From Serratia oryzae (GTDB taxonomy: Bacteria > Pseudomonadota > Gammaproteobacteria > Enterobacterales > Enterobacteriaceae): DNA of 64,000 nt. Both the position numbers and the translations under genes were made by a program. Shown here piece by piece: positions 10,143 to 17,985 of this stretch. Each line of letters starts with the position of its first letter. The first letter of the stretch is position 1. The notes beneath the pieces are model-generated. The model did no database searches, was not told the DNA's origin, and saw nothing but the letters and a program-made list of their open reading frames with translations. The stretch covers positions 62,001 through 126,000 of the forward strand of contig NZ_MOXD01000013.1 in the NCBI RefSeq assembly GCF_001976145.1. The letters are read 5' to 3'.

Positions 10143-10597
10143 TCGGGTATCGCATCGTAAAAACCAAGTTTCTGGATAGCGCCTGGTCGGGTTACGGTGC
10201 CCAGCAATACGGTGGCCGCTGGAACCACAAAGGCAAAGCCATGATCTACCTGGCGACCTCGGTCTCCTTGGCGATGCTCGAGTGCCTGGTGCACTTCGAC
10301 GAAGCCGCCCTGTTGCAGCATTACACCCTGCTGAGTATTGAGGTGGCGGACACGGATATCATTACGCTAGCACCAAACGCTTTGCCCGCAAACTGGCAAC
10401 AATTCACCGCGCCGCAAGAAACCATGGACATCGGTTCAGAATGGCTGGATTCAGCCACCTCTGTGGGGTTACTGGTTCCCTCGGCGGTGGTGCCGATGGA
10501 AAGCAACCTATTGATTAACCCGCAACACGCTGATTTCGCGGCCTACCTGGCTAGCGCTCAGGCGATACCGCATCTGTTTGACGCAAGACTGAAATAA
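10139..10597 (+). CDS. RES-domain toxin (NAD+-degrading type)
   Basis: Toxin of 152 residues. Known RES toxins deplete cellular NAD+ by an ADP-ribosyltransferase-like fold. The residues that name the family can be seen: Arg27 in YGGRWN, Glu48 in LAMLECLVHF, and Ser115 in VPSAVVP, with the N-terminal YRIVKTKF strand. Translation starts at a GTG that overlaps the antitoxin stop (GTGA). The length is typical and all key residues are present, so the toxin looks intact. It is followed by a C-rich hairpin with a run of T. Confidence 0.88.
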   Translation: MIGYRIVKTKFLDSAWSGYGAQQYGGRWNHKGKAMIYLATSVSLAMLECLVHFDEAALLQHYTLLSIEVADTDIITLAPNALPANWQQFTAPQETMDIGSEWLDSATSVGLLVPSAVVPMESNLLINPQHADFAAYLASAQAIPHLFDARLK

Positions 10598-10624
10598 CAA
10601 AAGTTTGATTGCTCCCCCTACCCC

Positions 10625-10665
10625 CTCCGCCCCTAAATTCCTGCCAAGGGAGGAGGCGATTTTTC
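10625..10665 (+). terminator. Terminator after the RES toxin gene
   Basis: CTCC and CCC arms pair with GGG and GGAG, leaving one bulged base on each side, and a run of five T follows. It lies 28 bp after the res stop and before malS. Confidence 0.6.
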
Positions 10666-10730
10666 CTTCATTCAGCAAACTGGGCACTACCCTAGGATAA
10701 AAACGCTTCCTACCATGAGTAAGGAGAGCC

Positions 10731-12797
10731 ATGAAACGCCTGACAATTCCTCTGTTAATGTTGTTTTCACCCGCAGCCTTAGCCACCTGGACGCTGCAAA
10801 GCTTCCCGGCCTTCAACGAATCTTCCAGCGGGCTGTTTATCAGCCAGGCAACGCTGCCAAAAGGGCAACTGCCGTTGCAACTTTACCAGGATAAACAGTG
10901 CTGGCAGCCGGCCGAGGCGATAAAGCTCAATCAGCCCCTGTCGCTGCAACCCTGCGCGGATACCCCACCGGCCAATTGGCGGCTATTTCGCAACGGCGAA
11001 TATCAGGTGAGTATTGATACCCGCAGCGGCACCCCAACGTTGCAGCTCAGCCTGAAAGCCGAGCCCGAAAACAGCGTCGCCGCAGTGGCACACACCTGCC
11101 AACGCTGGGATGGCAAACCGGTTACCATCGCCGTTAACGGCACCTTTGCCGAAGGCGAAATGGTGCGCGATTTCTACTCTGGCCAAACCGCGAAAGTCTC
11201 TTTGGGCAAGGTCACGCTGCAACCGGCGGCCAACAGCGGCGGTATGTTGCTGCTGGAATCTGCCGCCACGCAGCAGCAGGCCGCCTTCAACTGGCACAAT
11301 GCCACGGTCTATTTTGTGCTGACCGATCGCTTTGAAAACGGCAACCCGGCTAACGATCACAGCTATGGCCGCCGCAGCGACGGCATGCAGGAGATCGGCA
11401 CCTTCCACGGTGGCGATCTCGCTGGGCTGACGCAAAAGCTGGACTATCTGCAACAGCTCGGCGTCAATGCGCTGTGGATCAGCTCACCGCTAGAGCAGAT
11501 CCACGGCTGGGTTGGCGGCGGCACCAAAGGCGATTTCCCGCATTATGCCTACCACGGTTACTACCATCTGGATTGGACCAAGCTTGATGCCAATATGGGC
11601 ACCGAACAGGATCTGCGCAACCTGGTAGAACAGGCGCATCAGCGCGGCATCCGTATTCTGTTTGACGTGGTGGTCAATCACGTCGGCTATGCCACATTGA
11701 CCGATATGCAACAGTTTCAGTTCGGTTCGCTGTATCTGAAAGACGGCGAGCTCGAAAAAACCTTGGGCAAAAACTGGGGCGATTGGCAGCCGGGTCCAGG
11801 CCAGAGTTGGCACAGTTTCAACGACTATATTAATTTCAGCGATAAAGCGGGCTGGAGCCAATGGTGGGGTAAAAACTGGATCCGCACCGATATCGGCGAC
11901 TACGACTCACCGGGTTTTGACGATCTGACCATGTCGCTGGCGTTCCTGCCGGATATCAAAACCGAAGCGCCCGGTGCCAGCGGCCTGCCGCTGTTTTACC
12001 GCCATAAGCCGGACACCGCCGCGCGCGAAATCCCTGGAGCCACTACCCGCGACTATCTGACCATCTGGCTCAGCCAGTGGGTTCGTGATTACGGCATTGA
12101 TGGTTTCCGCGTCGACACCGCCAAACACGTCGAAAAACCCACGCTAGCGTTGCTGAAACAGCGCGCCGCCGCCGCGCTGGCAGAGTGGAAGGCTGCCAAT
12201 CCTAAACAGGCGCTGGACGACGCGCCGTTCTGGATGACCGGCGAAGCCTGGGGCCATGGCGTGATGAAGAGTGATTATTACCAGAACGGCTTCGATGCGA
12301 TGATCAACTTTGATTTTCAGGATCAGGCCGCGCAGGCGTTAGGCTGCTTCTCTAACATCGACACGACCTACCAGCAAATGGCCGATAAGCTGCAAAGCTT
12401 CAACGTGCTGAGCTATCTCTCTTCGCACGATACGCGCCTGTTCTTCACCCACGACGCCAAAGGCTCACTGCCGCTGCAGCAACGGGCGGCAGACCTGCTG
12501 TTGCTGGCTCCGGGGGCGGTGCAGATTTATTACGGTGATGAAAGCGGCCGGCCGTTCGGGCCAACGGGCTCCGATCCGCTGCAGGGCACGCGCTCCGACA
12601 TGAACTGGGATGAACTGAAAGCAGCCAAAGCACCGCTGCTGGCACACTGGCAGGTGCTGGGCCAGTTCCGCGCGCGCCACCCGGCGATCGGTTCTGGCAC
12701 GCAACAGTCGCAGCAAACGCCAAGCTACTATGCCTTCAGCCGTCAGCATGATGGCGACAAGGTGATGGTGGTGTGGGCTGGCGATCGGTCACAATAA
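10731..12797 (+). CDS. malS: Periplasmic alpha-amylase MalS
   Basis: Secreted amylase that cleaves maltodextrins in the periplasm. The signal peptide ends at about residue 19 (ALATW). Residues 19-180 form the MalS N-terminal region, and the GH13 barrel follows: DRFENG and GTFHGGDL (calcium and start of the barrel), then nucleophile Asp462 in GFRVDTAKH, acid/base Glu505 in MTGEAWGHG, and transition-state Asp567 in YLSSHDTR. The protein ends VMVVWAG plus a few residues like E. coli MalS, so it is full length (688 residues). TAAGGAG precedes the ATG. No clear MalT box was recognised. avtA follows, as in E. coli. Confidence 0.95.
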   Translation: MKRLTIPLLMLFSPAALATWTLQSFPAFNESSSGLFISQATLPKGQLPLQLYQDKQCWQPAEAIKLNQPLSLQPCADTPPANWRLFRNGEYQVSIDTRSGTPTLQLSLKAEPENSVAAVAHTCQRWDGKPVTIAVNGTFAEGEMVRDFYSGQTAKVSLGKVTLQPAANSGGMLLLESAATQQQAAFNWHNATVYFVLTDRFENGNPANDHSYGRRSDGMQEIGTFHGGDLAGLTQKLDYLQQLGVNALWISSPLEQIHGWVGGGTKGDFPHYAYHGYYHLDWTKLDANMGTEQDLRNLVEQAHQRGIRILFDVVVNHVGYATLTDMQQFQFGSLYLKDGELEKTLGKNWGDWQPGPGQSWHSFNDYINFSDKAGWSQWWGKNWIRTDIGDYDSPGFDDLTMSLAFLPDIKTEAPGASGLPLFYRHKPDTAAREIPGATTRDYLTIWLSQWVRDYGIDGFRVDTAKHVEKPTLALLKQRAAAALAEWKAANPKQALDDAPFWMTGEAWGHGVMKSDYYQNGFDAMINFDFQDQAAQALGCFSNIDTTYQQMADKLQSFNVLSYLSSHDTRLFFTHDAKGSLPLQQRAADLLLLAPGAVQIYYGDESGRPFGPTGSDPLQGTRSDMNWDELKAAKAPLLAHWQVLGQFRARHPAIGSGTQQSQQTPSYYAFSRQHDGDKVMVVWAGDRSQ

Positions 12798-12929
12798 TTC
12801 AGCAGGTTGTGCTAGCAAAAACCCGCTGGGCGATATCTCTCCCCAGCGGGGGAAATATCGCCGTATTGCACCGGCATTTGTCTGGCGTTATGGTGGTGGT
12901 TTACCTGCTGATAACAATACTGTTGCGCC

Positions 12930-13129
12930 TATACCAAAAATACTTGGAGTTGCAGGTAGGCGGCAACAGAACGACAAATCGGTTTATAACCGATTTGAAC
13001 AGCATTTTTGCTGGCCCGAAGGGTGAGCCTCATTCTTGAGGCTCATAATCCCGAATCATTGACTTAAGTAAGTGATTCGGGTGAGCGAGGGCAGCCAACA
13101 CCCCTGCGGCTTCAAGTATGAATGGTATA
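12930..13129. repeat. ERIC element (long form) ending at the avtA start codon
   Basis: A 200-bp element is bounded by TATACC and GGTATA. The outer arms are the familiar ERIC ends (GAGTTGCAGGTAGGCGGCAAC on the left, GAGCGAGGGCAGCCAACAC on the right), and the core TTAAGTAAGTGATTCGGGTGAG is near the right. It is about 70 bp longer than the standard 127 bp. The extra block contains two hairpins, AAATCGGTT/AACCGATTT (12976-12996) and GAGCCTC/GAGGCTC (13025-13044). Longer ERICs with a block of about this size are known. The last base of the element is the A of the avtA ATG. Confidence 0.85.
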
Positions 13130-14382
13130 TGACTTTTTCACTTTTCGGCGACAAGTTTACCCGTTACGCGGGCATCACCCGTTTAATGGACGATATGAAC
13201 GATGGCCTGCGCACTCCTGGCGCTATCATGCTCGGCGGCGGTAACCCGGCGCATATCCCAGAGATGGAAAGCTACTTCAAGCAACTGTGCCAAGAGATGC
13301 TCGATCAGGGCAAACTCACCGAAGCACTGTGCAACTACGATGGCCCACAGGGTAAAGACACCCTGCTGAAAGCGCTGGCCACGTTGTTACAGGAAGAGCT
13401 GGGCTGGCAGATCGAACCACAGAATATTGCACTGACCAACGGCAGCCAAAGCGCGTTTTTCTACTTGTTCAACCTGTTCGCTGGCCGCTATGCCGACGGC
13501 AGCCACCGACGCGTGCTGTTCCCACTGGCGCCGGAGTACATCGGCTATGCCGATTCCGGGCTGGACGACGGGCTATTTGTCTCTGCCAAACCGAACATCG
13601 AGCTGCTGCCAGACGGCCAGTTCAAATATCACGTCGATTTTGAACACCTGAACATCGGCGACGACATCGGTATGATCTGCGTTTCACGCCCGACCAACCC
13701 GACCGGCAACGTGATCACCGACGAAGAGCTGATGAAACTCGATCTGCTGGCGCAGCAGCGGGATATCCCGCTGGTGATCGACAACGCCTACGGTGTGCCG
13801 TTCCCCGGCATCATCTTCAGCGAAGCCACGCCGCTGTGGAACCCGAATATCATTCTGTGCATGAGCCTGTCCAAACTTGGCCTGCCGGGTTCACGCTGCG
13901 GCATCGTGATTGCCGATGAGAAAATCATCACCGCGCTCACCAATATGAACGGCATTATCAGCCTGTCACCGGGTAGCATCGGCCCAGCGGTGGCAACGGA
14001 GATGATTGAGCGCGGCGATCTGCTGCGTTTGTCCAATGAGGTGATCCGCCCGTTCTACAAGCAACGCGTCGAACAGACCATTGGCATTTTGCGCCGTTAT
14101 CTGTCGCCGGAGCGTTGCCTGATCCACAAGCCGGAAGGGGCGATTTTCCTCTGGCTCTGGTTCAAAGATCTGCCGATCAGTACCGAACTGCTGTACCAAC
14201 GCCTGAAAAAACGCGGCGTGCTGATGGTGCCGGGCCACTACTTTTTCCCAGGTTTGGAACATGATTGGCCGCATACCCACCAGTGTATGCGCATGAACTA
14301 TGTGCCGGATCCGCAGCAGATTGAGCGTGGTGTGAAAATCTTGGCGGAAGAGATCGAGCGGGCGCATCAGGAAGCGGGTTAA
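13129..14382 (+). CDS. avtA: Valine-pyruvate aminotransferase (transaminase C)
   Basis: PLP enzyme that exchanges amino groups between alanine/pyruvate and valine/2-oxoisovalerate. The 417-residue chain matches E. coli AvtA from MTFSLFGDKFTR to ILAEEIERA. The PLP lysine is Lys249 in SLSKLGLPGSRCG; the SRPTNPTGN and DNAYGVPFP blocks bind the cofactor. A longer frame starts at 13072, but it lies inside the ERIC repeat and the homologous protein begins at this ATG. The ribosome-binding region is therefore made of repeat DNA and shows no clear Shine-Dalgarno, only AAGTATGAATGG. It lies downstream of malS with the same orientation. Confidence 0.93.
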   Translation: MTFSLFGDKFTRYAGITRLMDDMNDGLRTPGAIMLGGGNPAHIPEMESYFKQLCQEMLDQGKLTEALCNYDGPQGKDTLLKALATLLQEELGWQIEPQNIALTNGSQSAFFYLFNLFAGRYADGSHRRVLFPLAPEYIGYADSGLDDGLFVSAKPNIELLPDGQFKYHVDFEHLNIGDDIGMICVSRPTNPTGNVITDEELMKLDLLAQQRDIPLVIDNAYGVPFPGIIFSEATPLWNPNIILCMSLSKLGLPGSRCGIVIADEKIITALTNMNGIISLSPGSIGPAVATEMIERGDLLRLSNEVIRPFYKQRVEQTIGILRRYLSPERCLIHKPEGAIFLWLWFKDLPISTELLYQRLKKRGVLMVPGHYFFPGLEHDWPHTHQCMRMNYVPDPQQIERGVKILAEEIERAHQEAG

Positions 14383-14388
14383 GTCAGC

Positions 14389-14412
14389 GGGGGCTCTGCC
14401 AGCAGAGCCCCC
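14389..14412. terminator. Convergent hairpin between avtA and yidE
   Basis: GGGGGCTCTGC pairs perfectly with GCAGAGCCCCC around two bases. It stands in the 37-bp gap between two genes whose ends face each other and probably serves both, although neither side has a long T run. Confidence 0.7.
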
Positions 14413-14419
14413 GATCTCA

Positions 14420-16075
14420 CTACATCGTCCAGAACAGCACCGCCAACAGCTGCGGTGACATGATGCGCAGGAACATCGCCAGCGGATACACCGTGGCGTA
14501 AGACAGCGCAGCAGCCCCACAGGTTGGATGCAGGCCGTTGGCAAAGGCCAGCGCAGGAGGATCGGTCATCGAACCGGCCAGCATGCCGGAGAGCGTCAGG
14601 TAGTTCATCTTGCCCACCACCCGGGCCAAAACCCCCACGGTGATCAGCGGAATAGAGGTGATCAGCACACCGTATCCCACCCAGGCCATCCCTTCACCGT
14701 GCAGCAGGGTTTCGATAAAATTACCGCCCGACTTCAGGCCAACCACTGCCAAAAACAGCACGATCCCCAACTCACGCAGCGCCAGGTTGGCACTCGGCGG
14801 CATAAACCAGTACAGCTTGCCGATGCTGCCGATACGCCCGAGGATCAGCGCCACCACCAGCGGGCCACCGGCCAGCCCCAGGCGCAACGCCGCCGGGAAA
14901 CCGGGAATAAACAGCGGAATCGAGCCCAACAGCACCCCCAGGCCGATACCGATAAACACCGGCAGCATCTGCACCTGTTGCAGCTTCTGCTTGGCGTTAC
15001 CGACGATCGCCGCCACGGCTTCGATCGCCTCTGGCCGCCCGACCAGGTTGAGAATATCGCCGAACTGCAGCGTGACATTGCTGCCTGCCACCAGTTCAAC
15101 CCCAGAACGATTGAGGCGCGAAATCACCACGTCGTATTTCTGTTTCAGATTCAGATCGCGGATTTTTTTGCCCAGCACCTTTTCGTTGGTGACCACCGCA
15201 CGCACCACCTGCAGCGCCGTTCCCTGCGTGGAGAGTGAAACATCCACCTCCTCACCAATCACCAAACGGGCATTTTCCAACTGCTCACGCTTGCCTACCA
15301 GGTGCAGGTAATCCCCTAACTCCAGCTTCTCTTGCGGGGCAGGCACCATCAGCAAGTCACCGCGTTTGAGGCGCGAGCAGATAATGTCGTCACCGTTGAG
15401 CAGCGGTACGTTTTTGATCGCCATGCCATGCAGGTTAGGGTTGCGCACCGCCACGTTCATGGTCTGCAGCAGTTCGCTATTGCCCAGGCTACTTTCAAAC
15501 TCCCGCGCTTCCTTATCGATATTGATGCGAAAGAACAGGCGGATCAGCCACATTACCAACAGAATGCCGCAGATACCGAACGGATAGGCCATCGCATACC
15601 CCATCCCCATGCGATTAACCAAATCCGGATCGGAACCCAGATCGGTGAGGATTTGCTGCCCGGCCCCCAACGCCGGAGTGTTGGTGACCGCACCGGAGAA
15701 CACGCCGAGAATGATCGGCAGCGGCACGGCAAACAGCTTGTGCACAATCGCGGCCACCACGCCGCCCACCAGCACCAGCAAAATGGCAAAACCATTCAGC
15801 CGCAAGCCGGAAACGCGCAGGGACGAGAAGAAACCAGGGCCAACCTGAATACCGATGGTGTAAACAAACAGGATCAGGCCGAATTCCTGAATAAAGTGCA
15901 GCATGTCGCCGTTAAGGCTGACTTGATAAGTCTGAGCGAAATGCCCGACGATAATACCGCCGAACAGCACCCCACCAATCCCCAACCCGACGCCGTACAC
16001 TTTCCAGTTTCCGATCCACAATCCGAGAATAGCCACCAACGCCAACATGCTGACGGTCAGGGCAATATCACTCAT
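14420..16075 (-). CDS. yidE: Putative transporter YidE (AspT/YidE/YbjL family)
   Basis: Inner-membrane protein of 551 residues that matches E. coli YidE nearly end to end. The first half has about five membrane segments (residues 4-175). Then come two cytosolic TrkA_C/RCK_C domains (about 190-275 and 280-365), each ending in the GDxLxLVG motif. The second hydrophobic half (about 370-550) contains [13 protein letters not shown], which repeats the [13 protein letters not shown] motif of the first half. The duplicated antiporter fold is typical of the aspartate:alanine exchanger family. The transported substrate is unknown. AAGGAT precedes the ATG, and an ERIC repeat lies 41 bp upstream. Confidence 0.92.
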   Translation of the reverse strand: MSDIALTVSMLALVAILGLWIGNWKVYGVGLGIGGVLFGGIIVGHFAQTYQVSLNGDMLHFIQEFGLILFVYTIGIQVGPGFFSSLRVSGLRLNGFAILLVLVGGVVAAIVHKLFAVPLPIILGVFSGAVTNTPALGAGQQILTDLGSDPDLVNRMGMGYAMAYPFGICGILLVMWLIRLFFRINIDKEAREFESSLGNSELLQTMNVAVRNPNLHGMAIKNVPLLNGDDIICSRLKRGDLLMVPAPQEKLELGDYLHLVGKREQLENARLVIGEEVDVSLSTQGTALQVVRAVVTNEKVLGKKIRDLNLKQKYDVVISRLNRSGVELVAGSNVTLQFGDILNLVGRPEAIEAVAAIVGNAKQKLQQVQMLPVFIGIGLGVLLGSIPLFIPGFPAALRLGLAGGPLVVALILGRIGSIGKLYWFMPPSANLALRELGIVLFLAVVGLKSGGNFIETLLHGEGMAWVGYGVLITSIPLITVGVLARVVGKMNYLTLSGMLAGSMTDPPALAFANGLHPTCGAAALSYATVYPLAMFLRIMSPQLLAVLFWTM

Positions 16076-16116
16076 AGGTCACATCCTTACCACAAGTTTA
16101 ACAATCGGTATGCGGT

Positions 16117-16243
16117 TATCCCCGTCGCATTTCAAGCTGCAGCGTTGTTACCTGCGCTTACTCACCCCTGTCACTTACCTCAGTAAGCTCCAGGGGATAA
16201 GTAAGCTTGTTGCCTAGCTGCGACTTGAAATTCATAGGGCATA
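16117..16243. repeat. ERIC element, full length (127 bp)
   Basis: The element runs from TATCCCCGTCGCATTTCAAG to ACTTGAAATTCATAGGGCATA and is exactly 127 bp, the standard ERIC length. The inner part contains the classic core on the minus strand (TTACTCACCCCTGTCACTTAC). It lies between yidE and the ibpAB operon, within the upstream region of yidE. Confidence 0.88.
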
Positions 16244-16313
16244 AATACCTGCAATTAATAAGGATTCTGACATAAGGTGAAGGGGGGGAATGTGGGTTGT
16301 GCCACAGAATGCA

Positions 16314-16343
16314 ACGGGGGAAGCCCGAATGGACTTCCCCCGT
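16314..16343. terminator. Strong hairpin with T run downstream of ibpB
   Basis: ACGGGGGAAG and CC arms pair with GG and CTTCCCCCGT, with one mismatch. The T-rich tail (GAGTTTTTCTTTTTTTT) lies on the plus-strand side, although ibpB is read on the minus strand and no plus-strand gene lies to the left. It may stop antisense transcription toward ibpB, or act as the ibpB terminator with its A run before the stem. Confidence 0.55.
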
Positions 16344-16367
16344 GAGTTTTTCTTTTTTTTCAGCCGG

Positions 16368-16796
16368 TTATTTTGCTTCTAACCCCGGCGTACTGCCGAT
16401 GCTGATACGTTGTGGCTGCAAGGCTTCTGGCACATGCCGCACCAGATCGATGTGCAGCAGGCCATTTTCAAATTTGGCTTCGGCAACCTGCAGGTGTTCT
16501 GCCAAGGTAAAGGTCAGGGTGAACTCTTTAAACACCAAGCCCTGATGCAGGTATTCCACCTGTTTTTCCGGTGGTGTCGGGTTGCCGCGCACGGTGAGGC
16601 GCGGGCCTTCTACTTCAATATCCAGTTCGCTCTGTTTGAACCCGGCCAGTGCCAGAGAAATGCGATAGTGGTTGTCGTCGCTTTTCTCAATATTGTAAGG
16701 CGGGAACCCCTGTGGTTCCTGGCCGCCCATTGAGCTGGCGAGTTTGTCAAAACCGATCCATTGACGCAGAAGCGGGGATAAATCGTAATTACGCAT
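16368..16796 (-). CDS. ibpB: Small heat-shock protein IbpB
   Basis: ATP-independent Hsp20 chaperone of 142 residues that holds unfolded proteins in inclusion bodies together with IbpA and hands them to ClpB/DnaK. The alpha-crystallin domain spans about residues 30-125 ([21 protein letters not shown] to [16 protein letters not shown]), with the IxI-like C-terminal motif in QRISIG. The start chosen begins [17 protein letters not shown], matches the family, and has AGGAG at good distance; a longer in-frame ATG 18 bases upstream lacks this. It is the second gene of the ibpAB operon with a 67-bp gap. Confidence 0.96.
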   Translation of the reverse strand: MRNYDLSPLLRQWIGFDKLASSMGGQEPQGFPPYNIEKSDDNHYRISLALAGFKQSELDIEVEGPRLTVRGNPTPPEKQVEYLHQGLVFKEFTLTFTLAEHLQVAEAKFENGLLHIDLVRHVPEALQPQRISIGSTPGLEAK

Positions 16797-16863
16797 GGTA
16801 TTAACTCCTTCCAAGAAGCGAGATGATATTGCTTTGCTCCCTAACGGCGAGCAAATATAAAGG

Positions 16864-17277
16864 TTATTTAATTTCGATCCGGCGCGGTTTTAATGTTTCC
16901 GGCACGATGCGTTGCATCTCGATATACAGCAAACCGTTTTCCAATTTGGCGCCTTTAATTTGGATATGCTCGGCCAGTTGGAATTTGCGCTCAAAATTAC
17001 GCTCGGCAATGCCCTGGTATAAATAGGTTCTCTCCGCAGGCTCATTATTGTGAGCCCCACGGACAATCAGCAGGTTGTCGTGCGTAGTAATCTCCAGTTC
17101 CTGCTCGGCAAACCCGGCTACCGCGATCGCAATGCGATAATGATTTTCATCTACCAATTCAACATTATAGGGAGGGTAGCCACCGTTGCCCTGGCTTTGA
17201 TTCGCCTCAAGCGCGTTGAACAGGCGATCGAAACCAATCGCAGAACGGTATAGCGGGGAAAGATCGAAATTGCGCAT
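16864..17277 (-). CDS. ibpA: Small heat-shock protein IbpA
   Basis: Hsp20 chaperone of 137 residues, the same length as E. coli IbpA, acting with IbpB on aggregating proteins. The N-terminus [20 protein letters not shown] is diagnostic. The alpha-crystallin domain runs from about residue 37 to 127, and the RRIEIK tail carries the IxI motif used for oligomerisation. An in-frame ATG 63 bases upstream is rejected, because it would remove the 5' leader. That leader follows a clear sigma-32 promoter and can fold over the AGGAGG ribosome site, so expression should rise with heat at both levels. Confidence 0.97.
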   Translation of the reverse strand: MRNFDLSPLYRSAIGFDRLFNALEANQSQGNGGYPPYNVELVDENHYRIAIAVAGFAEQELEITTHDNLLIVRGAHNNEPAERTYLYQGIAERNFERKFQLAEHIQIKGAKLENGLLYIEMQRIVPETLKPRRIEIK

Positions 17278-17283
17278 AAACAG

Positions 17284-17308
17284 CCTCCTAAGGCACTTCA
17301 GCGAGGTT
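17284..17308 (-). promoter_or_regulatory. Candidate ROSE-type RNA thermometer over the ibpA ribosome site
   Basis: In the ibpA mRNA leader ACCUC (complement of 17303-17307) can pair with the GAGG of the Shine-Dalgarno (complement of 17284-17287) with a short loop between, right before the AUG. E. coli ibpA is known to carry such a ROSE element, and the roughly 110-nt leader here fits. The fold itself was judged by eye only. Confidence 0.6.
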
Positions 17309-17397
17309 ATTAATAAGTCCTCCACCATGGACAGACTCAATTTTGTTTCTGGCCCAAACTCCCTGACGGCAAGTTCTTAATTTGGCCTCGATAAGAA

Positions 17398-17424
17398 AAT
17401 GGGGTTGGTTTTCTTCATTTCAAC
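17398..17424 (-). promoter_or_regulatory. Sigma-32 (heat-shock) promoter of ibpAB
   Basis: Read on the minus strand, GTTGAAA (17424-17418) is followed after 13 bp by CCCCATT (17404-17398). The sigma-32 consensus is CTTGAAA and CCCCATNT with a spacer of this size. Transcription would begin about 110 bases before the ibpA ATG. Confidence 0.8.
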
Positions 17425-17598
17425 CGTCAACGATCAAAAAATTGTTCATCAGAAACGACGACGGAGGGTTTATCACATACACTATAGGTTGCCGCCAAGT
17501 GATAAGCTGGTAAATCAGGACGCTTGTGCAGCTAACAATGCTGTAGCTTTGATGGATGAAGCAAATTTAAGGGAAACCATACCCTTCTGGATGGATTA

Positions 17599-17937
17599 AT
17601 GAAACCTCTGAAAGTGATAGCGACCAGTTGCATGTTGTTGACTACCTGCGGCTGCTCCAGCGTGATGAGCCACACCGGTGCCGATCAAGGATATTATGCC
17701 GGCACGCGCGCCAACGTCGATATGATGAAAAAAGATGACACCAGTTGGGCGATGATACCGCTACTGGCGATCGACCTGCCCTTATCGGCAGCCATGGATA
17801 CCCTACTATTACCCTACGACTACCTGCGTTCAGACAGCGATAAAAAAGCAAAGTCACCCAAGGCGCGGGTCCAACAGGCTGAAGAGCAAAATCAGGCCAC
17901 CAGCGGCAATCCTGATCAAGGAATGAGTAAACCCTAG
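17599..17937 (+). CDS. yidQ: YceK/YidQ-family lipoprotein
   Basis: Small predicted lipoprotein of 112 residues. Its signal peptide ends with Cys19, which would be acylated (T-C-G-C). The conserved family block CSSVMSHTG is followed by YYAGTRANVDMM and AIDLPLSAAMDTLLLPYDYLR. It matches E. coli YidQ, which also lies divergent from ibpA. The C-terminal tail after residue 85 is charged and variable. Its function is not known. The spacer before it is about 190 bp and includes the ibpA promoter on the other strand. Confidence 0.9.
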   Translation: MKPLKVIATSCMLLTTCGCSSVMSHTGADQGYYAGTRANVDMMKKDDTSWAMIPLLAIDLPLSAAMDTLLLPYDYLRSDSDKKAKSPKARVQQAEEQNQATSGNPDQGMSKP

Positions 17938-17985
17938 CCGGGTGTGGGCCCGCCTTGGCCCGCACCGCTTCGTCTCTACCTACCT

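Noticed and set aside
12773-13039. 88-codon frame across the end of malS
   Set aside because: Runs through the malS 3' end and the ERIC element; composition follows the repeat.
14528-15311. Two overlapping plus-strand frames opposite yidE
   Set aside because: Low-complexity Gln/Arg/Thr-rich shadows of the yidE coding strand.
15332-16186. Long plus-strand frame (284 codons) opposite yidE
   Set aside because: Lies wholly antisense to a clearly conserved gene, is rich in His, Gln and Arg as expected of a shadow frame, and has no recognisable domain.
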